64,000 bases of DNA from Sindora glabra (taxonomy: Eukaryota > Streptophyta > Magnoliopsida > Fabales > Fabaceae): NCBI GenBank assembly GCA_020226215.1, contig CM035226.1:91784895-91848894 (forward strand). Reading direction: 5' to 3'. The notes under the pieces are model-generated. The model was given only the letters and a program-made list of their open reading frames with translations, did not search any database and was not told the DNA's origin. Every line of letters begins with the position of its first letter. The stretch's first letter is position 1. Made by a program: the position numbers and the translations under genes. Positions 22,331 to 33,634 of this stretch are shown piece by piece.

Positions 22331-24119
22331 TCACATGATTAATCGGGGTAATATTATAATATTTTTAATCAATTTTTTAATTAAATCATATATCATAATA
22401 TAATATTCTCTAAAATAACATTTTTAAGAATCATATTTCCATAAATACTAAAATGTTAACAATTGTATGATTTTTCATAAACTAAATATTACCTAAGTGT
22501 GAATTTATATATTGAGGAGTTTAAAAAATCAAACATCATCAATATCAATTCGCTAACAAAATCAGTGGGATTAATTTCAAGTCTATATAAATTTTGAGAA
22601 TTTATTTTCCAAAATTGTAAAATATAGTAAAGTTACATCTAATTAAAAAATAATTTTTTATTTTTATAATTTAAATGGTTGAATATTAAATTTTAATTGT
22701 ATTCTTATCTCCTGTACTAATTTTGCCATAGTAATATTTTGAATATAAATATTAAAGTTTGAGAAAAAATAATAGAGTATAATTTATAATAAATGAATAA
22801 AGTAAGTTCTTTATTTTTCATAACTTCAATAATTGAATTCTAACTTTTAATTATATTTCTTATTTAATTTTTATAATAATATTTTGAAGATAAATATCTA
22901 CAGTTATACAAGAATATATCATAACATAATTCATAATTATAAACTTTTTTTTGTAACATTGATATTAAAACCTAATGAATTTAATAAGAAATTTGAAATT
23001 ATATAGCTATTATATTGAATTAGAGAATTGTGTTAATAATAAAAGTGAGTAACTTAGCATAATTATCTGTCAAACCCATCTAATCGCGAGCCATGACTAT
23101 AATGATCTAAGTGTAATATCAAAATCTTTTGAAACTAATAAAAATGGTAACATTTGTAATTTTATGAAATCTATTACCCGGTTATAAGTTGGTGAGTTGG
23201 AGGTAGAACCGGTATTCTTGCACATGTGTCAAAAAATGAAACGTCAGCAAATTAGGGTATGTAATGCCCTAGGAGAATAGGTAGGGCGTCCGAGCCTCAT
23301 CCATGCATGTATTTATTATTAATGGAGGTTTCTGTGGTACTAAAAATTTCATGTACTCTTGTATACTCAAAGTTGAGATATATTGTGTTATTTACACGTG
23401 GATCGAAGATTCTCTGTTTCCAATGTCAGAATAAGAGTCACTCTTACCTCTCTCCAATAAGTGGACAAATTTACCTTGTCATTAGTGAAAAGTTACAAAG
23501 CATAGGAGTTAAATATGAAAAAAAAAATGCAAATAAATATACTACATTAGAATTGTAAGTAACAGAAGTCAAAATAAATTTATATATATAATGGAAAAGA
23601 TGAGAGAGAGAGAGAGAGAAATTATTGTCAAAACTTAAAAAATTTTAAAAAATAAAAATATGTATAATACAAAAAAAACTTTACAACTATATTTTCTATA
23701 TTAAATTTTAATTTTTTAAATGTTAAATTTCAAATTAAATATGAATTTTTCCAAAGCTTTATATTTAATGCAGAATGTGAATATTGAAAAATTTTCATTT
23801 ACAAGATTAAATGTACGATCATAAGATAAATATAATAAATTAAATTCAAATATTTTTATAATATATTTTTAATTATGTATACATTAGTGTAATGTAAGTC
23901 ACTGCAATATATATGTTGCTAATTAATATTTAGCTAAATTAAATATTTATTTATATAAATAAATTTTAAATTTATTTATCTATTTATCTATCTATTTTAT
24001 TACTTAACCGCGTAATTATTGTGCCACGTGTTGTCATTCGTTTCTGTTTTCCTGTCAAAAATTTGGGCCTTATTTTTTTTTAATATTTTAATTTTCTTAT
24101 TATAATTTTTAAATTACTT
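22331..24119. other. Gene-free DNA with a GC-richer patch near 23.2 kb
   Basis: The patch at 23,060-23,560 is less AT-biased (for example GGTAGGGCGTCCGAGCCTC) and includes an 83-codon plus-strand frame at 23,307-23,558. I recognise no domain and see no splice or promoter support. A (GA)n run of about nine units occurs at 23,602-23,619. A perfect G-box core CCACGTG lies at about 24,024-24,030 but has no gene beside it. Confidence 0.4.
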
Positions 24120-25250
24120 TAATTTTTATTGTTATTATTATTTATAACACATACATTAATGCCTTTGAGTAGTATATATATAATTTATTTTTATATAAAA
24201 TATTTAAAATAAATTAATTGTTTTATTTAATTTAATTATTTAATTATATATTATATTTTTAATTTACATTACATAACAACTCACACATATTTTTTTTATT
24301 TTATTGTGTATTTTCCTTTTTATATAAATTCTTATTTGTCCCGGTAAATACTAATATTACTAACAAATATAAATATAACAAGATATATTATTCTTTCATA
24401 AAAAAACTCTAAATATGTTAAAATATTAATTTAATTAAAATACTTAATTGCATATTTTATTTTTTACTCATATTACTTAATAGGTTATACACTAGTTTTC
24501 TTCATTATATTTATTTTATTGCAAGTTTTCTTTCTCTTTTTTTTAATGTGATTTCCTGCCGTTTATGGCTAAAATACTAATGTCATTAATAAATATAAAT
24601 ATAACATGATATATTTTTATTTTATTATGAAAATATTCTAAATAAATTAAAATTTTAATTTAATTAAATTACTTAACTATATTTTATATTTTAATTATTA
24701 TTATTTTAAAACCTACAATTAAATTTCTTTTTTTATTTGCTCAATTGTATGCATTTAACTTCTTTTTTTATTTTTATCTTTACTCTCATTTTTTACAATT
24801 CAAACATTGATATTACAAAGTGTTAAATAATAACTGAATTGAGTACAAAAAATAGGAGAAATAGTATGTAAATTTTAAAATAATATAAAAAATAAAAACA
24901 TAATATATAATTAAATAATTAAATTAAATTAAATCTATAACATACTTATAATATTTTATAATAAAAAAATATATAGTTATTACAATAAATAATAACTATT
25001 AGCATAAAAATAGCAATAAATAATAATTATTATTCTATCATATAATAACAACGAGAAAGATGAGATATATTATGTGAGTTATAAAATAATATAAAAGTTA
25101 AAAATTTAATATGTAGTTAAATAATTTAATTTAATTAATAATTTATTTATAATAAAGTAAAATATGTAGCTATTAGTGTAAATAATAACTATTAGTATAA
25201 ATATAATAGTAATTAATTATTATTTTATTGAATAATAATAGGAATAAGAT
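24120..25250. repeat. Composite AT-rich repeat block with direct and inverted units
   Basis: Two direct units with a period of about 206 bp share TAATATAAAA...TTAAATAATT (24,881 and 25,087). Two further direct units with a period of 226 bp share AAATACTAAT (24,346 and 24,572) and AATATAAATATAACA. The segment 24,150-24,320 in reverse complement resembles 25,060-25,160 (GAGTTRTWA...TAATATATAATTAAATAATT). The block therefore contains both direct and inverted copies. A GCACGGG near 25,428 and GTCCGTGCA near 25,710 recall palindromic motifs of plant Helitron-type repeats, but this is weak. Confidence 0.5.
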
Positions 25251-25818
25251 TTTTATTTTTGACACGTTAATAGGTATTTGTATCATGTTAATACCTTTGA
25301 CACATTTTTTATTTTTTCATAAATTGAACATACTAAATTTTAATATTTTTAATATATTTTTATTTTATTACATGCACCATATAATTGTACTAATAACAAA
25401 AAAAATAATAAATATTCATAAGAAAGCACGGGAAAGAACTATATAGTTGAATGATTCTTTTGCATTTAAATTCCTTTAACATATTTATATTCTAATTTAC
25501 AACAATTTTATTTTTTTAATTTCATAAATGTATAAAGTAAGACTTTTGACATTGAGAGTGCAACTCCTCAAATAACAATTATATTTGAATTGACATTCAC
25601 TAAAAATATTAATGTACTTACTATATTTGTAATATTTTTTAAAGATGTTATTTTGTAAAATATTATTATATAAATATTTTTCTTATATTATTTGTAATCA
25701 AATAATAGATGTCCGTGCAATATAATAGACACAATCATACAAGCCAGTTTCCAAGTAAATGCGATTACTTTACGAAAAAAAATAAGAAGGAATGTCTTTT
25801 TCTTATTCTCCTTTATTC

Positions 25819-26113
25819 AGGGTTCGTTTGATTTATAGCAAAAATATGAAAAGTTATATTTTCTAAAAAATAAAAAATTATAAGTTGTTTGATTATTCAT
25901 AAAATATAAAAAATCACTTTTTAAAAAATTATATTTTTCACAGAATGTGAAAAATCATTTATCTACTCCTCCCTTAAGTAATTTCTATTTTCTGGATAAT
26001 GTAACTTTCTTTATGTCAACCAAATAATATTAAAAACTTCATATAAGAAATAATTTTTTAAAAAATTTAACTTTCCGTAAAAATTTATTTCTCATATGAA
26101 TCAAACCACTTCT
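25819..26113. mobile_element. MITE-like element, GTTTGATTYATA ends
   Basis: The left end GGTTCGTTTGATTTATAG and the reverse complement of the right end AGTGGTTTGATTCATATG are inverted repeats. Internal phrases such as AAAGTTA..TTTTCTAAAAAAT are also imperfectly palindromic. Opposed frames of 62 and 93 codons overlap its right end and are not credible genes. The terminal motif is shared with the element at 27,353-27,775. Confidence 0.6.
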
Positions 26114-27352
26114 TAATAGGTAAGATCCTTGTATGCGGCAGTTGTGCAACCTACTACACTTGACATTTTCCTTCAATTTAATGGTCACCCAGATTTTGAA
26201 GAAGTTAAAATTACAAATTCTACCCATTGCTTTTATTTGTCATATGTGGTAGTAAATACAATTCATTTTCTTGCTTTGTTCAAGACTGAAAGTTCAAATG
26301 AGTGTTCAATCCAAATTTACATTATTACACTATTGATTTTTTACCTGTGCTTGAAGGTCTATTTCTTTAATGTTAATATAAAAATAATATATATAATAAA
26401 AGAAAAATAACAAAAATAAAATATATTACATTTTATATGCATGTATGAGTCATAAATAATAGGAATGAATATTAAAAAAAGGAATAAAAATAATTTGATA
26501 TTAATATATTTTTATATTATTTCATATTAATAAATTATTACAACAATTAATTCATCAAATACATCCAATATAATCAATTAATCCAACATTTTTCAACTAT
26601 TAGATAAGAGCTAACTTAATAGTTATTTTCTGTATTACCCAAATTTTAGTACATAAGTTGATGCAAGCTATTTTGTGTATTAATTTTGTCAAATGTTACG
26701 TTTTTAAAAAGTTTTAATGATATTAGTCTTTTGGAACGCCTTTTTGCATTATTTAGAGTTTTTTTACCTAAAAAATTAAAAATGAAGATGTGCTTAGTCG
26801 GATAATTTTAAATTGGTAAAAAAATAGCATAATGTGTTTGATAATGCTAAGATAATTTTACCTTCTATTACATGATGTCTTTTAAGTATTAATTGATATA
26901 AAATTTGTGTTTGATTGAGTAATTTTACATGTAAAAAATGATTGAATTATTTCTTTAACTATCAATGATTAAAATTTTACATAATTCTTTTCTTAAGTTT
27001 GTGATATGTGAATTATGGTTTTGTGAAAAAATAAAAATTTAAATGGGATAATATAGGAGAGAGAGATAGTTGTGTGATACAGTTAAAAAAAAGTGATTAT
27101 AGATAGTGAAGAAAGAATTTATCTTTAAAAATTAATAAGAAATATATGAGAGAGAAAGAGAGAGAAAAAAGAAGTGTATATAATCAATTAGTGGGTAATT
27201 TTTAAAGGTCATATTAAATTTTTAATATATAATCAATGAATTTAAAACTACAAAAATTATCATTTATTTCTTGAAATTTGAAACATGTAAATATGAATTA
27301 TTTGAGAAATAAAAAAATGAAATTCACTCTTTCTCAATTCTCTTCCTATAAG
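26114..27352. other. Gene-free DNA
   Basis: No gene seen. GA-rich patches occur at 27,055-27,075 and 27,145-27,170. Nothing else is recognised. Confidence 0.45.
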
Positions 27353-27775
27353 GAGTTGTTTGATTTATTCAAGAACAAAAAATAATTTCCCATGAAAAAT
27401 TAAACTTTTTAAAAAGTAACTTTTCATATAAATTTTTCATAAAATACTCAAAATTATTTAATTAACATATAGGAAATGATATTTCTTAAGAAGTAATTTT
27501 CTATATCTTATTTGGTTTAACTTTGAATATATTAGAAAATATTAATAAAATTATTATTATATTTTTAATATTATTATAATATAAATTAATAAATTTTAAT
27601 TATTATTAATTAAATTTAATAAAAATAATTTTACTATTACATTCATAAATAATATAAAAAATAAAACTTATCTAAGAAGAAGTAAATAAGCAACAATTGT
27701 GCAAAATAAAACTTATATTTTTCTCATTTATCTGAAAATAAAACTTTTCCTACTATTAAAATAAATCAAATGATC
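27353..27775. mobile_element. MITE-like element, related ends
   Basis: The left end AGGAGTTGTTTGATTTATT and the reverse complement of the right end AGAGATCATTTGATTTATTT are inverted. It shares the GTTTGATTTAT terminal motif with 25,819-26,113, and both contain ends rich in AAAAGTAACTTTT-like dyads. It is longer because of an AT-rich insertion or expansion near 27,540-27,640. Non-coding. Confidence 0.5.
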
Positions 27776-29880
27776 TCTAAATATAGATGTAAGAAGTTTA
27801 GATGGTAAATTTTATGATTTTAATTTGTCTAAATTTTATTGAATTGACTCAAAACCTCACTTCTGGCAAGTTTTCCATTTCAAACCATTAGCTATTCTAT
27901 CAAGAACCTTTCCATTACAATCCCAGTTAAATAGGCAGGGCGAGGCATTAAGTAGTGTGGGGTCAAATAACCCGACTAAGCGTCTAAACATAAAGTCATG
28001 CTAACAGGTTGTTTTTAAGTAGATCCAATATGATCTTATTAGATCCAAATCTATCAAAAATTTGTTATTTTAAATTTATTGAATATTTAAATTCATTAAG
28101 GACTTAATTTGATTAAAAAATTTAAAATAAATTCATTTAGATTTATTAATACAAATAAAATTTTAAATCATTTTAATAAAAAATTATTCTTTTTATTAAT
28201 AATAATTACATATGATAATTATGAATTATATCTATTTTCTTATTTACATTTATTTTTATTTTAATTTGATTTAAATTTATATAAAACAAAATCTTTTAGC
28301 TCAAACTTAACTCAAATTGAATGTACAACTAACTCAGCTTGACTTGATAAACTCATACTAGTGTTCAAAAAATCAAATTAAACTAGATGATTTACTAGAA
28401 AATCAATGAATTGTACATAATGTTTAGTCCAATTTATTATTAAAATAAAAAAATTTAAAATTATATAAAAAATATTGAATCAATATTAAACCAATTAATG
28501 GGCACAAACCAATTACTGTCTTATAATTCCTACATCTTCAAAATTTAGCATTGTCACTCCCATATATAATAAAAATATTTGCGTCTACTTCTTATAATAT
28601 TTGATGTGAGCTTTCGTTTAGAGAGTTTTTATATCTTTCCACACCCTCTTAAATAATATTATTAAATTATATTTATCTTAACTATACAACTGACTTCAAA
28701 ATAGGAATAACATTAATAATATCTATCATTAACTCCATTTATTACTCTATTTTAATTATAATTCAAATTCACATGTAAATATTAAATTACAATTATTATG
28801 GTTACTTTTCTAGGTAACAAGTATTTAATTTAGAATATATATTATAAAAAAATTTATAATTAATATATATAAACATATTAATTAATCTTGAATTATATAT
28901 AAACATTTTAATATATATAAATATATTAATTATATATATTATTCAAGCTAACTCATGATACAATTAAATCAAACATCTCTAAATTCAAGCTTAATTCATT
29001 TAATATATGAGTCAAATTATTTAACTTATATATCACTCATTTAATTTATAAGCTTAAATTTTCATGCTAAAAATTGAATTAAGTTTTGAATGTCTCATGA
29101 TCTAACTTAACTCATTACCAACTCTATCTACAATAAAAAAAATTTTGATCCATGTCCCTCTGTTTATTCAAGAAATGAATGTTGGAGCATTTTTACTTAA
29201 GATTACTCCATATTAACAAGTTTGATGTAGAAAATTCTTTTTTTTTTTTAAGGAAGATCTAAATTCAAATCACAAATTTGCATTATTATATTGAAGATTT
29301 CTATATGATAGTTAATTTATGACCTCAAAAGTTTAATATCATTATAGTTACAATGAGAAGAATAGTGAATTGTTTTCTTTTATAACTTGTCATGGTAATT
29401 CATTTCATACCTTTAATAAGAAAAAATAACTTTTCCTGCTGCAATTTTATCAATTTGTTTGGTGGACTACAAATCTTTTGGCTCTTGATAATCTAACCTA
29501 AAAATTAAATTAATTATTAATATGCATATAAATGAGTGATTTTATTCATTAAAAATAATTAGTAATTTGACTAAAAAGAATAAAAACTATGGAAGAATAT
29601 ATTACTTATCCATTAGCATGCTTGTTTTATCGAATTTCCAACAGTAAACAGAATTTTTTTCTATCATAAATTTTATAAAGAATCAACTGAATAACTAGAT
29701 GGATGATAAATACATGGATGATAATAATAATAATAATCTATTTATACTACTATATAAAGAGGATTGGAAGGTTTGGTGTCCACCCTTTTATTTCTATAAA
29801 AACCCATTATAACTTATTTTATAGGGAAAAAAATAGAGTATGTAACTATGTAATTCTTCAATTAAATTATTTAGAAATTG
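27776..29880. other. Gene-free AT-rich DNA
   Basis: No coding or RNA gene. The passages near 28,260-28,370 and 28,930-29,130 share the 'ctcaaacttaactcaa' style seen also near 7,500-7,630. This suggests fragments of a dispersed repeat that could not be delimited. Confidence 0.4.
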
Positions 29881-30120
29881 AATATTAATTTCTTTAATAG
29901 TTATAAAAATTTAGTTATAATTAAAATTCTATATCTCATCTTTATCCTTATTTATTAGTTATTCTCTCTTCTTCTATGATCTATCACCTAATCAATTTTT
30001 AATTATATTGCACCAATGCGTATCATAGAGTCATTCTAATTTTTTTTTCAACAAAGGGAGTTATTCTTTAAGTATATCAATTTATTTTTAAAATTTATAA
30101 CTATTAAAGAAATTAATATT
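29881..30120. repeat. Inverted repeat with 25-bp perfect arms, MITE-like
   Basis: The left arm at 29,881-29,905 (AATATTAATTTCTTTAATAG...) and the right arm at 30,096-30,120 (...CTATTAAAGAAATTAATATT) are perfect inverted complements over 25 bp and lie 240 bp apart end to end. The interior is non-coding. The size and arrangement suggest a small non-autonomous DNA element. A target duplication is not evident. Confidence 0.6.
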
Positions 30121-30511
30121 TAGTATATCAATCTATCTTTAACAAAGGGATCCTAGAAGGTGATATGTTTTAGATTTTCTTTTTCTTTTTTCTTTTTTAA
30201 TGGTAGAAGTAGATAAACTTTGGATAAATATATGTGAATATTAGGATTTGAACCTTGGATATAAAAATATTCAAATATTACTTGAATAAAATATTGTAGA
30301 CTCTATCCTTCTTTTAATATAAAAATTTTACTTATTACTAATGTTGAAAAGGCAAGGAATTTTATTGTTCACATGTTTTTTTGTTTGAAAATTTACATAA
30401 TTTTATATCAGCAATAGAATTTCTAATTTTCATTTATTATGAATTAGATTAGTTTTATTTATTTTATTTTTTTATTATTTGTGATCCTAGTATTTCATCC
30501 AAAACATTCAT

Positions 30512-30935
30512 AAATATATTTTTATTTAGTTTATAGTATTTTCCAATTGAATATATTTCTATAAATTTAAAAAAATTACAAAGTTACTTAAATTAAATAT
30601 TTATATTTGTTTGTATAAAATATAAATATAAATATTCAATTTTTTAATCAAATTAATTGTTTCTCATTAAATATTACAACAAAAAAATTACTAAAAAATA
30701 ATATCACAATGATAAATGAAAAGTTAAATATATTTATTTCTTTAACATTAAATTTGATAACTATTAACTCTTAAACAGTAATTGGTAATTTGAAAAACTA
30801 ATGGACACCATCGAGGCATTTAATTATATTTTTATTTAGCTTATAGTATTTTCCAATTGAATAAATTTCTCTAGATTTCAAAAAATTTATAAAATTACTT
30901 GAATAAGAGATTTATATTCTTTTGTAAAATCCTTT
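30512..30935. repeat. Direct duplication of about 110 bp, copies 316 bp apart
   Basis: The segment with TTTTTATTTAGTTTATAGTA at about 30,520 recurs at about 30,836 with C for T in one place. In both it is followed by TTTTCCAATTGAATA and then by a diverged AAATT..AAAATTACTT passage. Similarity fades at about 30,620 and 30,935. No function is apparent. Confidence 0.65.
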
Positions 30936-31101
30936 GTGTACTAAAAACAAGGTGCGAATGTGAGTTCTGAAATTTATGAATGTATCTTATCTATTGATTT
31001 TAAAAGTGAATCTTCCAATTATGAATCTAAATTTTCATCCAACAGTTTCAATTCTCCGGGGTTATGTTTTTGGATCCATTTTTGGGGTGAAATAGGACTA
31101 C

Positions 31102-31325
31102 TATTAAGATGCAATCCAGATCCACCAGCTCATCATACGATATGATCTAATCCCACCATAATTATCTTTTAGTTGTAACTAACTCTTATCCTATTGTTGT
31201 AACTATCCTAATTTATCTCAAATATTGTAATATGCGCTCTTAGGATAGCTTACGTCTCTGCAACATCAACTATATATAAATATTGCAAGCACAGTCAATA
31301 AGAACAGCAGCCTTTATTCTCTATA
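31102..31325 (+). repeat. 5' LTR of the copia element (left edge inferred)
   Basis: The right edge is fixed by the primer site that follows immediately. The terminal 40 bp (TTGCAAGCAC...TATTCTCTATA) recur at 33,592-33,634. A TATA box (TATATAAATA, about 31,271) lies in the expected place, 50 bp before the LTR end. The left edge at 31,102 is chosen because the preceding ACTAC matches the 5 bp after the 3' end. With these edges the LTR ends are TA...TA instead of TG...CA. Non-canonical ends of this kind are known in plant copia elements. Confidence 0.55.
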
Positions 31326-31337
31326 TGGTATCAGAGC
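31326..31337 (+). other. Primer-binding site, tRNA-Met(i)
   Basis: TGGTATCAGAGC is the standard plant copia primer-binding site, complementary to the 3' end of the initiator methionine tRNA. It sits directly after the 5' LTR. Confidence 0.93.
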
Positions 31338-31374
31338 TCCTCTGCTCATACGAGCCTCAACTAATCCAAACTCC

Positions 31375-33633
31375 ATGGCAACATTTGAAGCCTCATCCTT
31401 GGTGGTGCAACTAAATGCACCCACACATTTTTCCATCAAACTCACCTCTACAAATTTCCCTATTTGGAGAAAGCAAATTACTTCAACTCTCATTGGCCTT
31501 AACCTGTTGCAATACATCGATGGAAATCAAGCTCCACCATCACGATTTATCAACAACAATGAACAAACTCTAAACCCAGCCTACACTCTTTGGTATCGCC
31601 AAGATCAAATTCTGCTTAGTGCAATTTTGGGTAGTTGCATTGATGTCATTCAACCGATCCTCTCCTCTGTTGAATCCTCCTAAGAAGCTTGGGAACGCCT
31701 TAACAAAAGCTATGCTAATTCATTAAGGTCTCGCATCATCTCTCTCAAGGCCGAGCTAGCTTAGAACCCTAAAGGATCCAAAGCCATGATAGAATTCCTC
31801 ACTGAAATGCGTTCTATTGCAAATGAACTTGCTCTCACTCAAAACCCTATCACTGAAGAAGATCTCATTATCCACATCATCACACAACTTCCTGAAGAGT
31901 ACAATCCTATTGTAGCTGTCATCAAAGTCCGCGACTCAACTATCACCTATTCTGAGCTTTTTGACAAGCTCATAGACTTTGAATGCATGCTCAAAGAAAA
32001 AGAATCTCTTACATCACCTCTCATTGCCACAGCCAATGCCACTCAGAGACAAAATCCTAGGCAATCTCACGTCAATAGCCCATCACAAGGCTCTTCACAC
32101 CTTTCTCAAAACTCTTTCACTCGAAGGACTCGTGGAGGACATGGCAGTAGTGGGCCACGTCCATGGAACACAACCACACGCACAAATCAATTCTGCCGCT
32201 TCTGTGAAATTGTAGGACATGACACACGTGATTGCCGAAAGCTCTCACGATTTCTCAAAGAAAACAACATCTCTGTCAACCCTTCTTTACCAACTTCCAC
32301 TTCCTTACAGCCAGTAGCCAATGTGACTACCTCCCTCAGTCCTGCTACAAATCCATAACCTTGGCTCTTTGACACCGGAGCTTCTCATCATGCCACATCC
32401 AATCTCTCTAACCTGCAATCATTTGCTGAATATGGAGGCCTAGACGAAATTTTCCTTAGTGATGGTAAAAGTCTTTCAATTTCACACACTGGCCATTCAC
32501 ACATAAACACACCTCACCGAACACTGTCTCTTCATAATATTTTATGTGTTCCACACTTGCATCGTAACTTAATTTCCATTGCCTAACTATGTCAATCTAA
32601 TTCAGTTTCTGTTGAATTCTTTGCTTCTCACTTTCTTGTGAAGGATCTTAGCATGGGGGCTCCTCTAATCCAGGGGGAGAACGTTGGTGGAGTCTACTGT
32701 GCCACCATCCCTCATGCACCTCACATTCATGTTACTATAAAAGCTTCTGCCTTGAACTGGCATCACAAACTAGGCCACCTCTCCAACAAAGTTCTCAGTC
32801 TTGTCCTAAAGAATAATAGTTTAGGTTCTACTATTAGTTTTGATTTTCATTGTAACTCATGTTCAATTAATAAAAGTCACAAATTGCCTTTCTACAATAA
32901 TTCCCTCACTACTACTAAATCTTTTGAACTCATTTACACGGATGTTTGAGGACCAACTGCACCATCCATTGATGGATACAAATGCTTTCTCATCTTTGTT
33001 GATTATTTCACCAAGTACATATGGCTATGCCCTATGAAACAAAAATCCAAAACCTATAATTTGTTTTTGCAGTTCAAAAAGCTTATTGAAAACTTTTTTC
33101 ACTCTAACATTTGTGTTGTATTCTCAGATAATGGGGGTGAATATCAGAAACTTATTCCTCTCTTCAATTCACATGGCATATCTCACTTTACAACTCCACC
33201 TTATACTCTAGAACACAATGGCAAAGCTGAACGCCGCCATCGCCATATATTGTAGAAACAGGTCTCTCTTTGCTCCACTCTGCCTCATTACCATCCCAAG
33301 ATTGGTCATATACCTTCCAAATTGTAGTTTATCTAAATCGTTTTCCCTCCTCAGCGATTTCATTCAAAACCCCTTTCCAAATGCTTTTCAACAAGCTTCC
33401 TAACTACCAAAGTCTCAAAACCTTTGGGTGTTTATGTTTTCCATGGTTACAACCCTATAATACCTCTAAACTCCAACCTTGCTCCAAACCTTGTATTTTT
33501 GTTGGCTATTCCACCTCACAATCAGTATATAAGTGCCTTGATCCCACCACTCTGCGTATATACATTTCTAGACATGTCCACGGTGTTTCCTTTGCAAGTA
33601 CAAGCAATAAGAACAGCAACCTTTATTCTGTAT
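31375..33633 (+). pseudogene. copia gag-pol relic (gag, protease, integrase; RT missing)
   Basis: One frame from ATG 31,375 carries gag (starts MATFEASSLVVQ), a CX2CX4HX4C knuckle at about 32,194-32,235 (CRFCEIVGHDTRDC), the protease site DTGA at 32,371-32,382, the GAG-pre-integrase zinc motif (HHKLGHL ... CNSC, about 32,760-32,860) and the integrase core with ITDV-type Asp near 32,940, SDNGGEY near 33,127 and HNGKAE near 33,216. In-frame stops lie at 31,681, 31,762, 32,356, 32,584 and 32,947. A short insertion near 33,247 shifts the frame. The frame then continues as 33,270-33,635 with the integrase C-terminal GCLCFPW and FVGYSTSQ blocks and stops inside LTR-like sequence. Three of the stops sit where family members have Gln or Trp, as expected from cytosine deamination. 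Confidence 0.88.
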
Positions 33634-33634
33634 A
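33592..33634 (+). repeat. 3' LTR terminal remnant fused to integrase
   Basis: TTGCAAGTACAAGCAATAAG and the following CAGCAACCTTTATTCTGTATA match the last 40 or so bases of the 5' LTR with few differences. They follow integrase sequence with no gap, so about the whole RT/RNase H region and most of the 3' LTR are missing. TTGCAAG at the joint is the likely short homology used by the deletion. Confidence 0.8.

Larger units (their letters stand above)
31102..33634 (+). mobile_element. Degenerate, deletion-truncated Ty1/copia LTR retrotransposon
   Basis: From left to right: candidate 5' LTR (31,102-31,325), tRNA-Met(i) primer site (31,326-31,337), gag with a CCHC knuckle, aspartic protease DTGA, integrase with zinc finger and catalytic core, then a 43-bp remnant of the 3' LTR terminus (33,592-33,634). 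Reverse transcriptase and RNase H, which follow integrase in copia elements, are absent. ACTAC occurs directly before the candidate LTR (31,097-31,101) and directly after the remnant (33,635-33,639), consistent with a 5-bp target duplication. The frame holds several stops and a frameshift, so the copy is dead. Confidence 0.88.

Noticed and set aside
23307..23558. 83-codon plus-strand frame in a GC-richer patch
   Set aside because: No recognisable domain, promoter or splice context. Kept only as an unassigned patch.
24024..24030. G-box core CCACGTG
   Set aside because: No gene or TATA element near enough to make it a promoter site.
26039..26410. Opposed 62- and 93-codon frames
   Set aside because: They overlap the terminal region of a MITE-like element and are not supported by composition or motifs.
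31960..32375. Alternative frames on both strands inside the copia gag
   Set aside because: Shadows of the gag frame, which carries the zinc knuckle.
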